Part shown: one piece after another, positions 1 through 14,800 of the stretch
Layout of the letters: each line of letters opens with the position of its first letter
How positions within the stretch are numbered: the stretch's first letter is position 1
Assembly (NCBI RefSeq): GCF_014905175.1
Contig: NC_057790.1
Span: forward strand, 17,200,469-17,264,468
Length of the DNA stretch: 64,000 bases
From: Aphidius gifuensis
Taxonomy: Eukaryota > Arthropoda > Insecta > Hymenoptera > Braconidae
Reading direction: 5' to 3'
The notes under the pieces: model-generated
The model's input: only the letters and a program-made list of their open reading frames with translations
What the model was told of the DNA's origin: nothing
Database searches by the model: none
Program-made: the position numbers and the translations under genes

Positions 1-56
1 TTTTTCAATTATATAAAATAATAGAAATGACAGTGTAAATAAATTTATCATTGCAG

Positions 57-2934
<2,878 letters not shown>

Positions 2935-2935
2935 A

Positions 2936-2941
2936 TTTATT
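2936..2941 (-). terminator. Candidate poly(A) signal of the cytochrome b5 gene
   Basis: TTTATT on the plus strand, which is AATAAA on the minus strand, 79 bp beyond the b5 stop and 2 bp from the trp stop codon. If used, b5 transcripts would overlap the 3' end of trp. Confidence 0.45.
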
Positions 2942-3001
2942 CGATAAATTAATGTATTGAAAATAATAATAACACAAATATTTATAATAATAATTATTAA
3001 A

Positions 3002-3007
3002 AATAAA
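3002..3007 (+). terminator. Candidate poly(A) signal of trp
   Basis: AATAAA, 67 bp after the trp stop codon. It lies inside the short gap between the two convergent genes, just before the b5 stop codon on the other strand. Confidence 0.5.
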
Positions 3008-3020
3008 TAATATCTAAATG

Positions 3021-3149
3021 TCAAGCACTGCAACTGCGAAACAATGGAAATAACAGTCTTCGATTTTTTCGTTTAGTGTTTTCACTTTTTTGAATATTAC
3101 CAATTGATTTTTGAATTTTATTCTTCCTTGTATTGCCTATTTTATCATC
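3021..3149 (-). CDS. Cytochrome b5-domain gene, exon 3 (basic tail)
   Basis: Acceptor tttgcag, then DDKIGNTRKNKIQKSIGN and a Lys/Arg-rich end with RSCSA and stop TGA at 3021-3023. No hydrophobic anchor segment is visible. Confidence 0.8.
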   Translation of the reverse strand, partial: DDKIGNTRKNKIQKSIGNIQKSENTKRKNRRLLFPLFRSCSA

Positions 3150-3583
3150 CTGCAAAATAAATAATAAAAAATATAAATTATACAATGATTAATCAAACAA
3201 AATGCAATTTATTTAATAATTTTTTTTACCTCAACTAGATCACCAATTTTCAAAGGTTTTAGTAAGCTCATTGCGTGTGATGAGTGGCCAGCATCATCAA
3301 AGTCAGATGTCATATCTTTTCCAGCACATTCCATCAACAATTCTGGTCCACCAGGATGCTATTAAATAAAATATATATTAAAATAATGATAATTATATTT
3401 AGCTATGATGAAAAAATAAACTTATGCATATATATTTAGAATATTTATTTTTAATTTTATAATTACCTCATTTAAAAAATCAGTAATATCATAAACTGAA
3501 TTTTTATAAATTGTCCATATTCTTTCTTCAATTTGACCATTATGTTGGCTGACTTGTTTACGGGTATACAATGCTCCAGTCAT
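3021..3583 (-). CDS. Cytochrome b5 heme-binding domain protein, small and apparently soluble
   Basis: Electron carrier with a b5 fold binding one heme b. Exons 3467-3583, 3230-3358 and 3021-3149 encode 124 residues, starting MTGALYTRKQVSQHNG. Heme ligands are His40 in HPGG and His64 in GHSS, 24 residues apart as in classical b5. The KIGDLV end of the fold is also present. After residue 82 comes a strongly basic 42-residue tail (DDKIGNTRKNKIQKS...FPLFRSCSA) with no membrane anchor, unlike microsomal b5. The start is the first ATG after a TATA-like box about 100 bp upstream. Neither the redox partner nor the location can be told from sequence. Convergent with trp. Confidence 0.88.
3230..3358 (-). 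CDS. Cytochrome b5-domain gene, exon 2 (heme core)
   Basis: 43 codons, phase 0 at both ends. Carries both axial histidines: HPGGPELLMECAGKD and GHSSHAMSLLK. A Pro follows HPGG where most b5 proteins have an acidic residue. Confidence 0.9.
3467..3583 (-). CDS. Cytochrome b5-domain gene, exon 1
   Basis: 39 codons from ATG (CAT at 3581-3583) to FLNE, with donor gtaatt. Covers the b5 N-terminal strands, including the NSVYDITDFLNE motif that leads into HPGG. Confidence 0.87.
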
Positions 3584-3682
3584 ATTTAAAAAATATATTT
3601 TTAAAATTTTAAATAATATTGTAAACCTGTTACTGTGTCAGCCAACTTGATCACAATAACTTTGCCACCATAATTACACTTG

Positions 3683-3713
3683 CTTTATAAACCATTCACA
3701 ATCGATTGTGAAT
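3683..3713 (-). promoter_or_regulatory. Candidate core promoter of the b5 gene: TATA-like box plus 20-bp palindrome
   Basis: On the minus strand TATAAAG (3683-3689) sits about 100 bp before the ATG. Just upstream is a perfect palindrome at 3694-3713 with core CACAATCGATTGTG. Spacing suits a short 5' UTR of about 70 nt. The factor is unknown. Confidence 0.5.
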
Positions 3714-3736
3714 TAAATATAAAAAAATAATTTATT

Positions 3737-3813
3737 ATTATCAATAATCACGTATTATTTTATCTCATAATAATACAAAGATAAAACAATACGTGACAAA
3801 TTTTATTGATAAT
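3737..3813. repeat. Imperfect inverted repeat (hairpin) upstream of the b5 promoter
   Basis: Inner arms 3748-3765 and 3779-3796 pair at 17 of 18 positions around a 13-nt loop. Outer arms 3737-3746 and 3804-3813 pair at 10 of 10 across a one-sided bulge. Each inner arm carries a TACGTGA/TCACGTA motif. Confidence 0.6.
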
Positions 3814-3820
3814 TATTAAT

Positions 3821-6800
3821 ACAGTAAAACCGAGTACGTTCATGAAAAATTTCAAGGTTTTATTATGTCTAGTATAGCTGATTTCAAGTTGATTAGAAAA
3901 ATATTTATGCAGATTAAAATTACGATTAATAATACTGATCTCATCAAAGAATTATTGAGACTCATCAATCTATATTTATCTTTATATCCTGGGCAATGAA
4001 TTGTCGTTTTTAAATTTATTTTTATTTATCAATTTTTTTCAATCAGTTTCTATTGATAATAATTGGCGAACCGTATATAGTTTCTTAAATATTTTTTATT
4101 TAATTAAACAAATTAATTAATTACGCATGATTTATTATTATCAGATATTTTATGGATTTGATATATCAATTCAAGGCGTTGACCTGAATATTAATATGTA
4201 GCAGAATTTGCATGAGATAATAATTAATCATCATTTTGGGATATCTATACGATTCAATCAATAGCAATTGGAACATATATTTCGATATTTATTGGCTAAA
4301 AATTAGACCATCTTTGCAAATTTTTATTAAATAAATTACCATAACCTTTGTATTATTTTTTAAATAAAAAATCGAAATTTTCTATTATAAATAATTTAAA
4401 GAACCTATTTAATATTTTAAAAATGAAAAAAAACTTTTTATATTTTTAAATTAAATTAGACTATAAATTTCTTGTAAATATTTAAAAAAAATTTAAATTA
4501 CTTTTAGGGATATTATTTCTTAATTTAGAAAAGATAAACGTTAAAAGTTTTTAAAGTAAATCTTGTGAATTAAAATATACATATTTAATATTTAAAAAAT
4601 ATGAATAATTTATTTTGTCATTTTTAGTTGTGTTATATTATTAATTTAAAAAAAAAAAAACTATATAATTATTTCATTGAAAATTAATGGACAATAAAAT
4701 AATTCCGAGTAGATTTAATAATGATTTATATTCGATAAAAAAAATTTGATTGAAATTATATGGTTTAAATTGTCACGTAAATATAATCGATATTTTTATA
4801 TAAAAATGACCCAGACATTTTGGCAATATTCCAAAAATAAAACGTTATATTGTCATCAGCAACTTTTGCACTTTGTAATTTTATATAAATGTGTATTTTG
4901 AAAACTTACCCAAAGCTGTTTATCTTGAACGAACTAGTTTGGTGACCTCTCTTTTTTTGTTTACTCAATAGACCAAGAAACTCCTCTTTCAACACCTCTC
5001 TATTATAATATAAATTAAAAAAATAATTAACATAAAAATTTTAAATCATAAAAATAATAATAAACTAAAAAAAAAAAACTAACTCCAAGTGTTATTGATT
5101 TTTTAAAAATACAAAAATTATTGATTTTGAAAAAAAATATAAAAAAATGATATTGCATTTATTAGATAGTGATATACATTTTTATATATTTTTTAAATTT
5201 TATTTTTACCATTAAATATTGCAAATTCATCATGTTAAAATTGAAAACATATTCCAATCCTAGTGATTTCCATTTTCAATGTAAAGTCAATTGCTTGGTT
5301 CACTTGGCATTATATATTAAACCTTATACATGAAAAATAAATACAAAATAAAAAAAAATACAGAGTAACAAAAGCAGAAACTAATCTGTATCATGTTCAT
5401 TGATGCATAAAATTGGCATTCCTACCTAGTATTTTTTTTTTATAAATCAGCATTTGTAAATATTTCATTTGGATTTTTTTTTTTTTTTCGTAACAACACG
5501 ATTTAATTTTTTTTTGTTTCAATATATATATTGGTCTACAGGGTTTCAGTCTGACATGATGTCTCTTACTCCACTAGTCCCTCACTGATCTCTAGTTGAT
5601 CCACCAATGGTTTGAATTAATCCGTTATTTATGCGAATTGTACATGGAAATAAAGACAGACAGGCAATATTACAGTGGCTATAAATCGACCGATCGAATT
5701 ATTGATCAGTCGTGCATATTCTTGTCAAGGCTTACTATATAACTGCATAAATTTAAACTATAATTTATTCAGTTTTCGCTAAAGGATAAACAATGATGAT
5801 TTCTTGTAGTTATTTTCTTCTTTTTGCTTCAAATAAAAATTTTTAAATGAAAACATTTTGAGATAATTTTATGCAAGTGCTTTGGATGAGGGCCCTTTCA
5901 ACGTAGCAATCTTCAAAAACAGTTGTTGACATTTTTTTTTTTTACTGTTTATCTGGAATGAAAAAAAAATAATAATTTGATTATAAAATTATAATAAAAA
6001 TAATAATTGAAATAATTTAATAAATATTTGTTTTTTTTAACCGTATTATATATATATTCTTTTTTTTTTCTTCTCGTTCATCTGGCTTCCACACTTGAAT
6101 TTTTTCTTTTACCTATTATTTTTTTATATATATATTTTTTTGCTTTTTTTTTTTTTTTTTTATTACAGATTTTTAATTTTATTTAAAATTTTTTTTATTC
6201 TTTTTTTTTTCATGTTTATATTTAAACATCTTTTTTTTTTTTTGCCAACGATTTTATATCGTTAGTTTTTTTTTTTTTATAATCAGACATACTTATAAAC
6301 ATTTATGTATTGCGACTTGATCGTGAGGTACTTGTTAGGTACTTGTACAAAGTCAAATTAACAGTATCACATTTCGTGTGTGTTTTGGGAAATATTCTAT
6401 AAATTTGCTCTTTTTTTTTTCCACTATTATTTTGACAAATTAAATATTAAAATTTGTCAAAATAATATTGTTTACATGATGGTTATAAACATAATATTAT
6501 TATATTAAACATTTTGTTGACAATAATTTTAGTTTTTTTTATTATTTACAAGATTATACTTTTTCAAGTTTATTCATTTACTTTTTTTTTTTAAATTGAC
6601 AGAGTTTATTAATGAGAAAAAGTCGAGACACAATGTGATCAACAAAAGAAATGAAATTACCTGAGGCAAAATATAAAAAATAAAAAAAAAAACAATTCTC
6701 ATTTAATATTCTTTTAAAATTTAAATGATTATTATGTGATGACCCATTTTGTTCCATATTTTAATATATTATTTTTTTTCTTTGTTTAGATATTTTTTTT

Positions 6801-8278
6801 TTAAATATAATATAATTTTTGACTAGAGTAGAAAAAATGAATGAGGCATTGCGCTCTATGAACGACATTAACGATATTAAAATTTACAAAAAATTATATA
6901 AGTTTTTTTTTTTTTTGTTGTAGGAATTTAACATATTTAGTTAAATTTATATTTTAATTTTTCGTTATTTTATTTTTTAAATGTATTTAAAAAAAATTTG
7001 TTAATTATTTAGTATGAATTATTGACAATTTATTAAATTCCCCACAAAACAATTGATCGATCGACGATCCTTATTTAATATTTATTTATAATTAATTAAT
7101 ATTTATATCATCGTTCAAATGGTCTTGCCAAAGTAACGAGCTAACATTCATACAAGTCATTTTCTAAACAAAAATTTTTTTTTATCATTAACATTTTTAT
7201 GCCTCGTTACATACATATATTCATAATATTGAAAAACATTTTTATAGATTTTTTTTTTAGTATTAAGTTAATTTAGGTTTTTGTTTTTTATTTTATACAT
7301 GGAAGTTATCAACAATTTATCCATGAGATATTGGCAGAGATAACCAAGATTTTAACTATAATTTACACATCGTAAAAAGAATGGTTTTTCTTTTAATTTT
7401 CATTTATTTTTGTCTCACCTTGAATTTAACTGTGTACCTGGTTGATTTGTATATTTTTTTTAGGCAAATAGTCCGTTTACTTTTGTTATTATTTCATAAA
7501 ATTCATTTGCAAGTATAAATATAACAAAAAAAAAAAACATCAAGATGTTTACATATACTCTTGTACTGTAATCAAAGAGAACTTGAAATTTGAATGAGCT
7601 GTTGTTGTATTCTGTTGTTGCAGATACTCAGCATCTTCAAGATTTTACCAATTCAAATAAGACATAATAAAATCTAAGCTTCACCCGTTATTTATATCAA
7701 CCAGGACTTTAATTCATTAAAAAAACCCACTTATTTATAATGTAATAAATTTTTGGTTTAATTTATTTTTCCATCGACTATCTATTCTACTACGTTATAC
7801 CCAGTATTTGATGGCAATCGATTTTAAAAGATTGTACGACACGTTTTTTTTTTATAGTATTGTGATTTTCTTTTCTTCTTCAATTAATTTCAATTAATTT
7901 TTATTTCTATTATTATTATAATTATTATTTTTATTACCCTTAGCTTGATATTTTCAGCTCGATGAGTTTAATGTTCCTTCGATCATTGGCAACATTTGAA
8001 ACTCGTTATCATCGTTCTTCAGAGTTCGTTATATAATTGACGCTTTCGACGCGATAAACTTAATTAAGCTTGTGCTGTTGACGGTTTTTATATATATATT
8101 TTTTTTTTGCTTTCTTTGGTTGTTGTTTTGTTTTATTTTTTGACTAGATAAAGTTAGAGCGATGAGGTAATGTCTATATATAATTAAATTGATATAATAA
8201 TGAATAATAATTTTCAAAAAAAAAAATGATTTTGACTAAATTTTCAACTATATATATTGACACAATGAATGTGATACG
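3821..8278. other. Non-coding stretch: intergenic DNA and 3' UTR of GABA-B-R2
   Basis: Dense A/T tracts with many T runs of 9-18 bases, especially 5900-6900, and no reading frame I can support. The right-hand end must include the receptor 3' UTR; its poly(A) site cannot be chosen because TTTATT hexamers are everywhere. On the minus strand near 4900-4990, TTTGG|GTAAGT resembles a splice donor, but I found no partner. Confidence 0.6.
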
Positions 8279-8853
8279 TTAGAGGTATTCAACAATATCA
8301 CATTTAATAGATATATTTGGACAACTAGCAATATTGGCACCATAACTGCCACTGCGAGTTGTACTTTTATGACGTTCATTTAATAATTTTTGAAATATTG
8401 GTAATATATCAAGATCTAATAGTTCACCATCAGACACAGCACTGTACATCTTTGATAAATTATTAGTTGAACCACTTACACCAATTGTACTACCACCAAC
8501 AATATTTCTACTACTTATAATACCACCACGATTAATAACACTACCACTAGCACCACGATGATGACCACTACTACTACTAGTACCACAAATACCACCACCT
8601 CTTGGATTTGTGCTTGAAAATTTACTATTATGTATTGTTGCAACATTTGGACTGCTTTGTACGTATTCAAGACGAGCTTGTTGTCGTAGTTTTGATTCAC
8701 TATGACGACATTCACGATGTTTACGTGATGGTGTACGATGACGACATTCTGTTACAACGTGACTTGAAATACCACGACTACGATTGCATTTTTCACGAGA
8801 TCTTTCTGATACTGATCGTTGAATCATTGTTGCCATATTGTCATCATATTTTT
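8279..8853 (-). CDS. GABA-B-R2: GABA-B-R2 exon 19 (terminal)
   Basis: Acceptor tgcatag, then [20 protein letters not shown] and further Cys/His/Arg repeats ([16 protein letters not shown]), a Ser/Gly/Ile-rich stretch and the end [15 protein letters not shown], stop TAA at 8279-8281. The final hydrophobic Leu could be a PDZ ligand (inference). Confidence 0.9.
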
Positions 8854-11800
8854 CTATGCAAAAAAATAATAATAATGAATCATTAAAATACTTGAATTAA
8901 ATAGTTTACCAAGTACTTTGATTTTTTTTATTTTTATTAAAAAATACGTGTATAATAAAATTCTTTAAAATGGGATTTTAAATTTTTTAAAATAAAACGA
9001 ACGATTTAAAGTAACGAGCATTGAATAAAAAAAAATAAAAATAAATATAAAAATCGATATTGCTTGGGTAATAAAATTTGTAATAAATATAGATAGAAAA
9101 TGAACGTAAAAAAAAAAAAAAAAAAGTCAAATATATAAATGACCGTAATAGTCGAAAAAAAAAAAATATATATATACCTGTATCAGAGCAACTGGCATTG
9201 AGTAAAGCTGATACACTAGGAGAGCTGCCATTTTTACAATCACGATGTTTTTTCGATGTTATTTCTGTTGAGCCATTTAATATATGTGTATGTGTACTAC
9301 TACGACCACCACCTCCACCACCACCGCCATGTTTTTCACACCTGTAACCAGTACCACCACTAATAAATCCAGTTGCTTTACGATGTGTACACTCGCCAAT
9401 AGCATATGCACGTTCCATTGAGCCGAGGGACTCTTCAATTTTATCTGTCTTTGACACATTATCCGTTGATATATAACTAATAGTATTCGCTGGTACACTT
9501 GTTCGGCGTTTTTCAAAAAGTTCATGATGTGATTGAGCCAAACCATTATTTTTTACTGATGATCGACGCTTTGTTGAATTTTGATGATGACCTTTGGGAA
9601 ATAAAAAATCAAGAAATTAAATCATCAAGTACTTGAAAGTTTTTAAAAGATATATATAAGAAAAATAGAAATGCAATTACTTTGATGTCGATGTTTTGGT
9701 ATAAATTGAACTGGTGGTGGTAAAATTGGTTGTTCAAGATAACGTTGTTCATGTAATTCACCAAATGATACATTTTTAGATGTTGGAGGTGGTGGTGTTG
9801 GAAGTCTCGCACGAGTATCAACACATGTATCAATTATTTTTTTATTAATATTTATTATTTTATCAATTGACAAATTTTTATCTTCAAGTACAACAATTTC
9901 TTCAGATTCTTCAATATTTTCTGATACAAATTCGACATTTGTCTTACCATTGTTATTGGTTAATCCATGATTAGGACTTTTTTTAATCAGTGGCTCACTG
10001 TCTTTACCCTCGTCATTGTTATATTTTTTTTGAGATGATGGTGAGCCTGTTGCTGAAATTGTCATTAATGGTGTTCGCTCACTGTCACTCGCCAATTTAC
10101 CAAAAGATGTTTTTTTTCTGATATAAAATAAAAACAAGAAAATAGAAAATAGAAGAAAAAAAGTTTAGTCAATAATATAATAAAAAGAATAAGTTTCTTT
10201 TTTTTTGCGAGTGAGAATCAATTTTTATTTTTAAGAGAATGTAATATCCGATTTTTATAGATATTGAAAAACTTTAATAATGAGAAAATGGGAAGAAGAA
10301 AAAAAAAAAATAATTTAAAATTACTTTGCAATTGTTTGTTGTTCAGCTGCTCCAATGACGTTCACATATTCACCTTCAGGCTGAATTACTGTTGCCGAGT
10401 TTAAACTGTACAATGATACATCTGTTGTTTCAGTTGCCATAGAAGGACCTGAAACATAATTTATTAAATTAAATAAAATATAATAATAATTGTTTTTCAT
10501 ATTATTGAATAAAATAGTATAAAGTAATATTAATAATCAGCTTGCATCTGAATAGATAATCAAAATTTCTAAAAGCTATATTAATTGCATGCAAAGAAAA
10601 GCATGTAATAAATTCCTTTTGTTCTAAATTTATGAATTATTATTATTTTATGAATTATTATTTTAGTCTACTACTGTTGAATAAACCCTACAAATTCACC
10701 GTCATTTTATGAAACTGACCTTTGTGATTTTGTCTGCCGTTACGTTGTTGGACAGTGGACTCTAACAGATTTATAGAGGTTTTAATAAAAAAAAAAAACT
10801 TTTTTAATATTTACGAGAAACAAAATTAAAATTTACATGAGGGATTCATTTGAATAAAATTTAAATAATAATTAATTTTAAGATTAAAAATATTTATATA
10901 CCTTCTCGTTTGATGAGAGTTTCATTTTGTGGTACAGTTAGACGATTCATAGCTTCTTTTGTATTTTGAAGTGTTCCATCATCTTCAAGTCGTCGAAGAA
11001 ACATCTAAAAATAATAAATAATTTTAATTTTGAAATATTTATTTATTATATTAATCAAATAACAAATATAATTACTTGAAGTTCTGATTCTTTTTCTTGC
11101 AATTGTTTTCTAAATTTTTGATTAGTATAAGTTGCATCTTTAAGACGTTCTTCCATTTCACTGATATTTGAATCTCTTCTTGTTTTTGATGACGGTCTTA
11201 AAGTTGCTCTTATCATTCTTTTATCAATTGCACCCTGAGGATTTCTTCTTAATTCAATTAACTACAAAAAAAAATATAAAATTTCAAATTTAATTTCATT
11301 GCAATGATAAAAATATAATTGGTATTGATGTAATTGTATTTTTTTATTGGAAATAATGAGGTTAAGAATATTAAAACTTACTTTTGGCACAAATACGAGA
11401 CAAAGTGTAGCTGTACTACAAAATATAATGAATACTGAAAGCATTATAAACATTGTATCTTGTTTGTCAGCAAGTACAAAACTGATTGCTGCACCAGTAA
11501 TGCACATTATCACAACATTGTAGACACTCATGCCAACGTATTTGCTATCATTTAATGCTGGTATACTGACATGGCGTGTTTCCCATGCCAAAAATGCACC
11601 AAATATCTGTAATAAAATTATTTTTAAAATATAATTATTATTAAATAATTATATTTTTTATTATTAACAAAGATCTTTTAAAGTCCAGCTAACATTTTTT
11701 TAAATTTTCGAAAAATCTAAATTTCATTTTTTACTTATTTCTCGATCTTTTTAATCCATCATTATATAAAATTGGAACGAAATAGACAATTTTGTCAGCA

Positions 11801-14800
11801 AGTTGTTAAATAGAACATAAATGTTATCATAGTTTTTTTTTTTTTTTTACATCCAGACTTGCTAGAGGTGTAAAAATTTTAATACTTTTCGAGTAAAAGA
11901 CAAATAGCCAAATGATAATAAAAAAATTTTTTTACGATGGAAATTTTAAAATTTTAATAATAATAAAATTAGTTATGATTTAGAATATTAATTTATGAAC
12001 ATTATCATACATGTACGAACATAATAAACAAATTTCTTAATTAATTTTTGATTGAATAATTAAAAATCGATTTTGAAAAGGATCAAAACTAGTACAATGA
12101 TTTTAAATTAAATTTATTATTTTTACCTTCAATATTTTGAATATCAAATAAAATCAATAAATCAAAAATAATGATACTATATAATAACTACCAGCCTGGA
12201 TAGTAAAGCTGTCTTCTCATTCCCTCACTAGTTCATAATAAAGTCAATAATTTCAAATGCCAAATAAAATAAAATTTTATTCAAATCCAAAATAGCATAT
12301 GAAAATTCATAATATATATTACTTAAACTTTTTTATTATAGTTTTTTTTTATTTTTCATAAATTATTATAAGCTAAATTGTTTACTAACTTTTAGTATGT
12401 TGACTTTCATCAATTTATTTTCATGATATCATCAGTTATAATTATATAATATCATAAACCACCGCCACAACTTTACTAAACTTTCCAATAACAAACTATG
12501 AATTAACCAAAACATTAAACTACTCTATTATCTGTCTCATTTTCTCTTAATTTTTGATATAACATATTATTCATTACCAATTATCTATTATTTCAAAATT
12601 CCCAAATACTCTTTTGTTTATTACAACACTTTTAAGTGTATACAATTTACTAAATGAATATTATTAAACTCACCATAAGCAGTCCTTTGTATGCATAAAT
12701 ACTACAAAGATATATTGTCATTCTGTTACTTTGGCAATATTCATTTTCTGGTATCATCATAATATCATCACTCGAAGGATGTGGCTTAAAAAAAAAATCA
12801 TATACATTATTATAAAATTAGAAATTAAAATTAAATGTGAAAATTGTTATTTAATTATTAGCTTACATATGGTTCCATTTGTTTTGTTTCTCTATAAAAA
12901 GGATCAGCAACTTGCCACGTTGTCATTATTGCAAAGTCAATGACCAATAAAACTCCAACTACCATGAAAAGCTGATAATCCTTGATTACCTATTTGAATA
13001 AAATGAAAAATTAAATTATAATAATACCACTGTATGGATTGTGGAATTAAAACATTTTTTTATATATAATTACTTTTTTATTGAGCTTGACATCAGTAAA
13101 TATAGAATGTACACGCCAAGTTTTTGAAAACATTGCACCAAATGCAAGTGAAAAACCTGCCATTAAGAGCCACGCCCTCGCAGTACAAATATATGGAAAA
13201 GCAGTTACACTTGATAGAGTTGAATCAAGACCAAGAAATATAACACTACTGTATGTTAACATACATCCAATGATAATTAAATTATTAAGATGTGGTGATG
13301 ACATTTTAATATATCTGAAAATTCAAAAAACAAAAATTCAAATTTTAATTTTAATAATTATGAATAAATAATAATAATCATTATGTTTATTTTAATTATT
13401 TAAAATTAAACATTCAAACTAATTATTTGAATATAAAATTTAAATGGGTCATTTTTATTTTAAATGAATTTAATGAATTTTCAATGAGATAAAAAAAAAA
13501 AAAAAAATGATAATGAAAATAATAAGAATAAAAATAATAATAAAGAGAAAAAAAAAAAAAAAAATTGATGAGACTACTGGGAGGTCGAGCGACGACGGTT
13601 TTGCGCGTGCTTTAGACATTTTTTTATATTTTTATTCTACTTTTTTTTTTTTTCACTTTTTTCCAAGCTAAAAGATTCACGAATGTACAAACAAGAAAGT
13701 CCAGCAGCATTGCAAGCACACTGGGTGGTAAACAAGATATTTTTTTTTCATTTTCATTTTGGTATTTTTAACTTTTTGACTAAAATATAATAGTAAATTT
13801 GCAGAATAATGAAATTGAGATGATTGATAATATAATTTAATCAAAGCTAACATATCAAAATTAAATTAATATTATATTTTTATAACTATAATAATATTTA
13901 CTTAAAATTATACAATTATTCTTGAATATAATTTGAGATAAAATAATAATAATAAAATTATAATAGTGTAGTGTTTACTGACTATTTTGTTGTTTTTTCA
14001 ATAATAAAAAAAAATGTTGAAAATGTAATTAAATTGTTATTCAACAATTGGTATCACAGTATTTTTACTTTTTATATATATATAGCTGAATCTATAATCT
14101 TCAGACAATACTGCAGTAGATTTTACAAAAGCTTTTAGAGAAATTCATGCTGAGTTGACAATTTGTCATTGAAAAAATAAATAAAAAAATAAAAAACAAC
14201 ATATATACCTTTGATTTCTGTATCTGATGTTGATGGCTAAAAAAATAGCAGCCATAACAATACCAACAGCAGCTGTTGTTGCAATAATTGAGTAAATTGT
14301 TATATTGACGGTTGAGTGTTCAATAACTTGTACAGTACGATCCTTTGGGGGTGATCGTCCACGCCAAACCATCGGTTGACCTCTACTGAGATCCAGTGTA
14401 TCAGTAACACCATCATATTCTCCCACTTTAACTTCACTACCACCTGTAAATCATAAATCATAAATCTCTGTAGACAATTTAAAAAATCAATTGAAATTTT
14501 ATTTACAAACTAGTATTTATTGTAGATTATTTTACTAATGTTCTTGGAAATTTGATATTATTTATTTGATAATTTTAGTTTATTTTTATTAGATTATTTT
14601 ATATTTTAATTATATTGAATTTCTGGATAAGATAGTATATGCCTATGGTGTGATTGTAATACGAACTAGTACACGTGTGGTTCTGAATGTTTTCTTGGAA
14701 TATTTGTGAGGTCAGTATTGGTTTACAATGAATATTCTGATTGATACATTTAGTCTTGGTCTTGACTTTGCATTGACATGATCGTTTATAATAAAATAAA

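Noticed and set aside
4911..4990. Possible non-coding exon on the minus strand ending TTTGG|GTAAGT
   Set aside because: Good donor consensus, but no matching acceptor before the b5 start, which already has a nearby TATA-like promoter.
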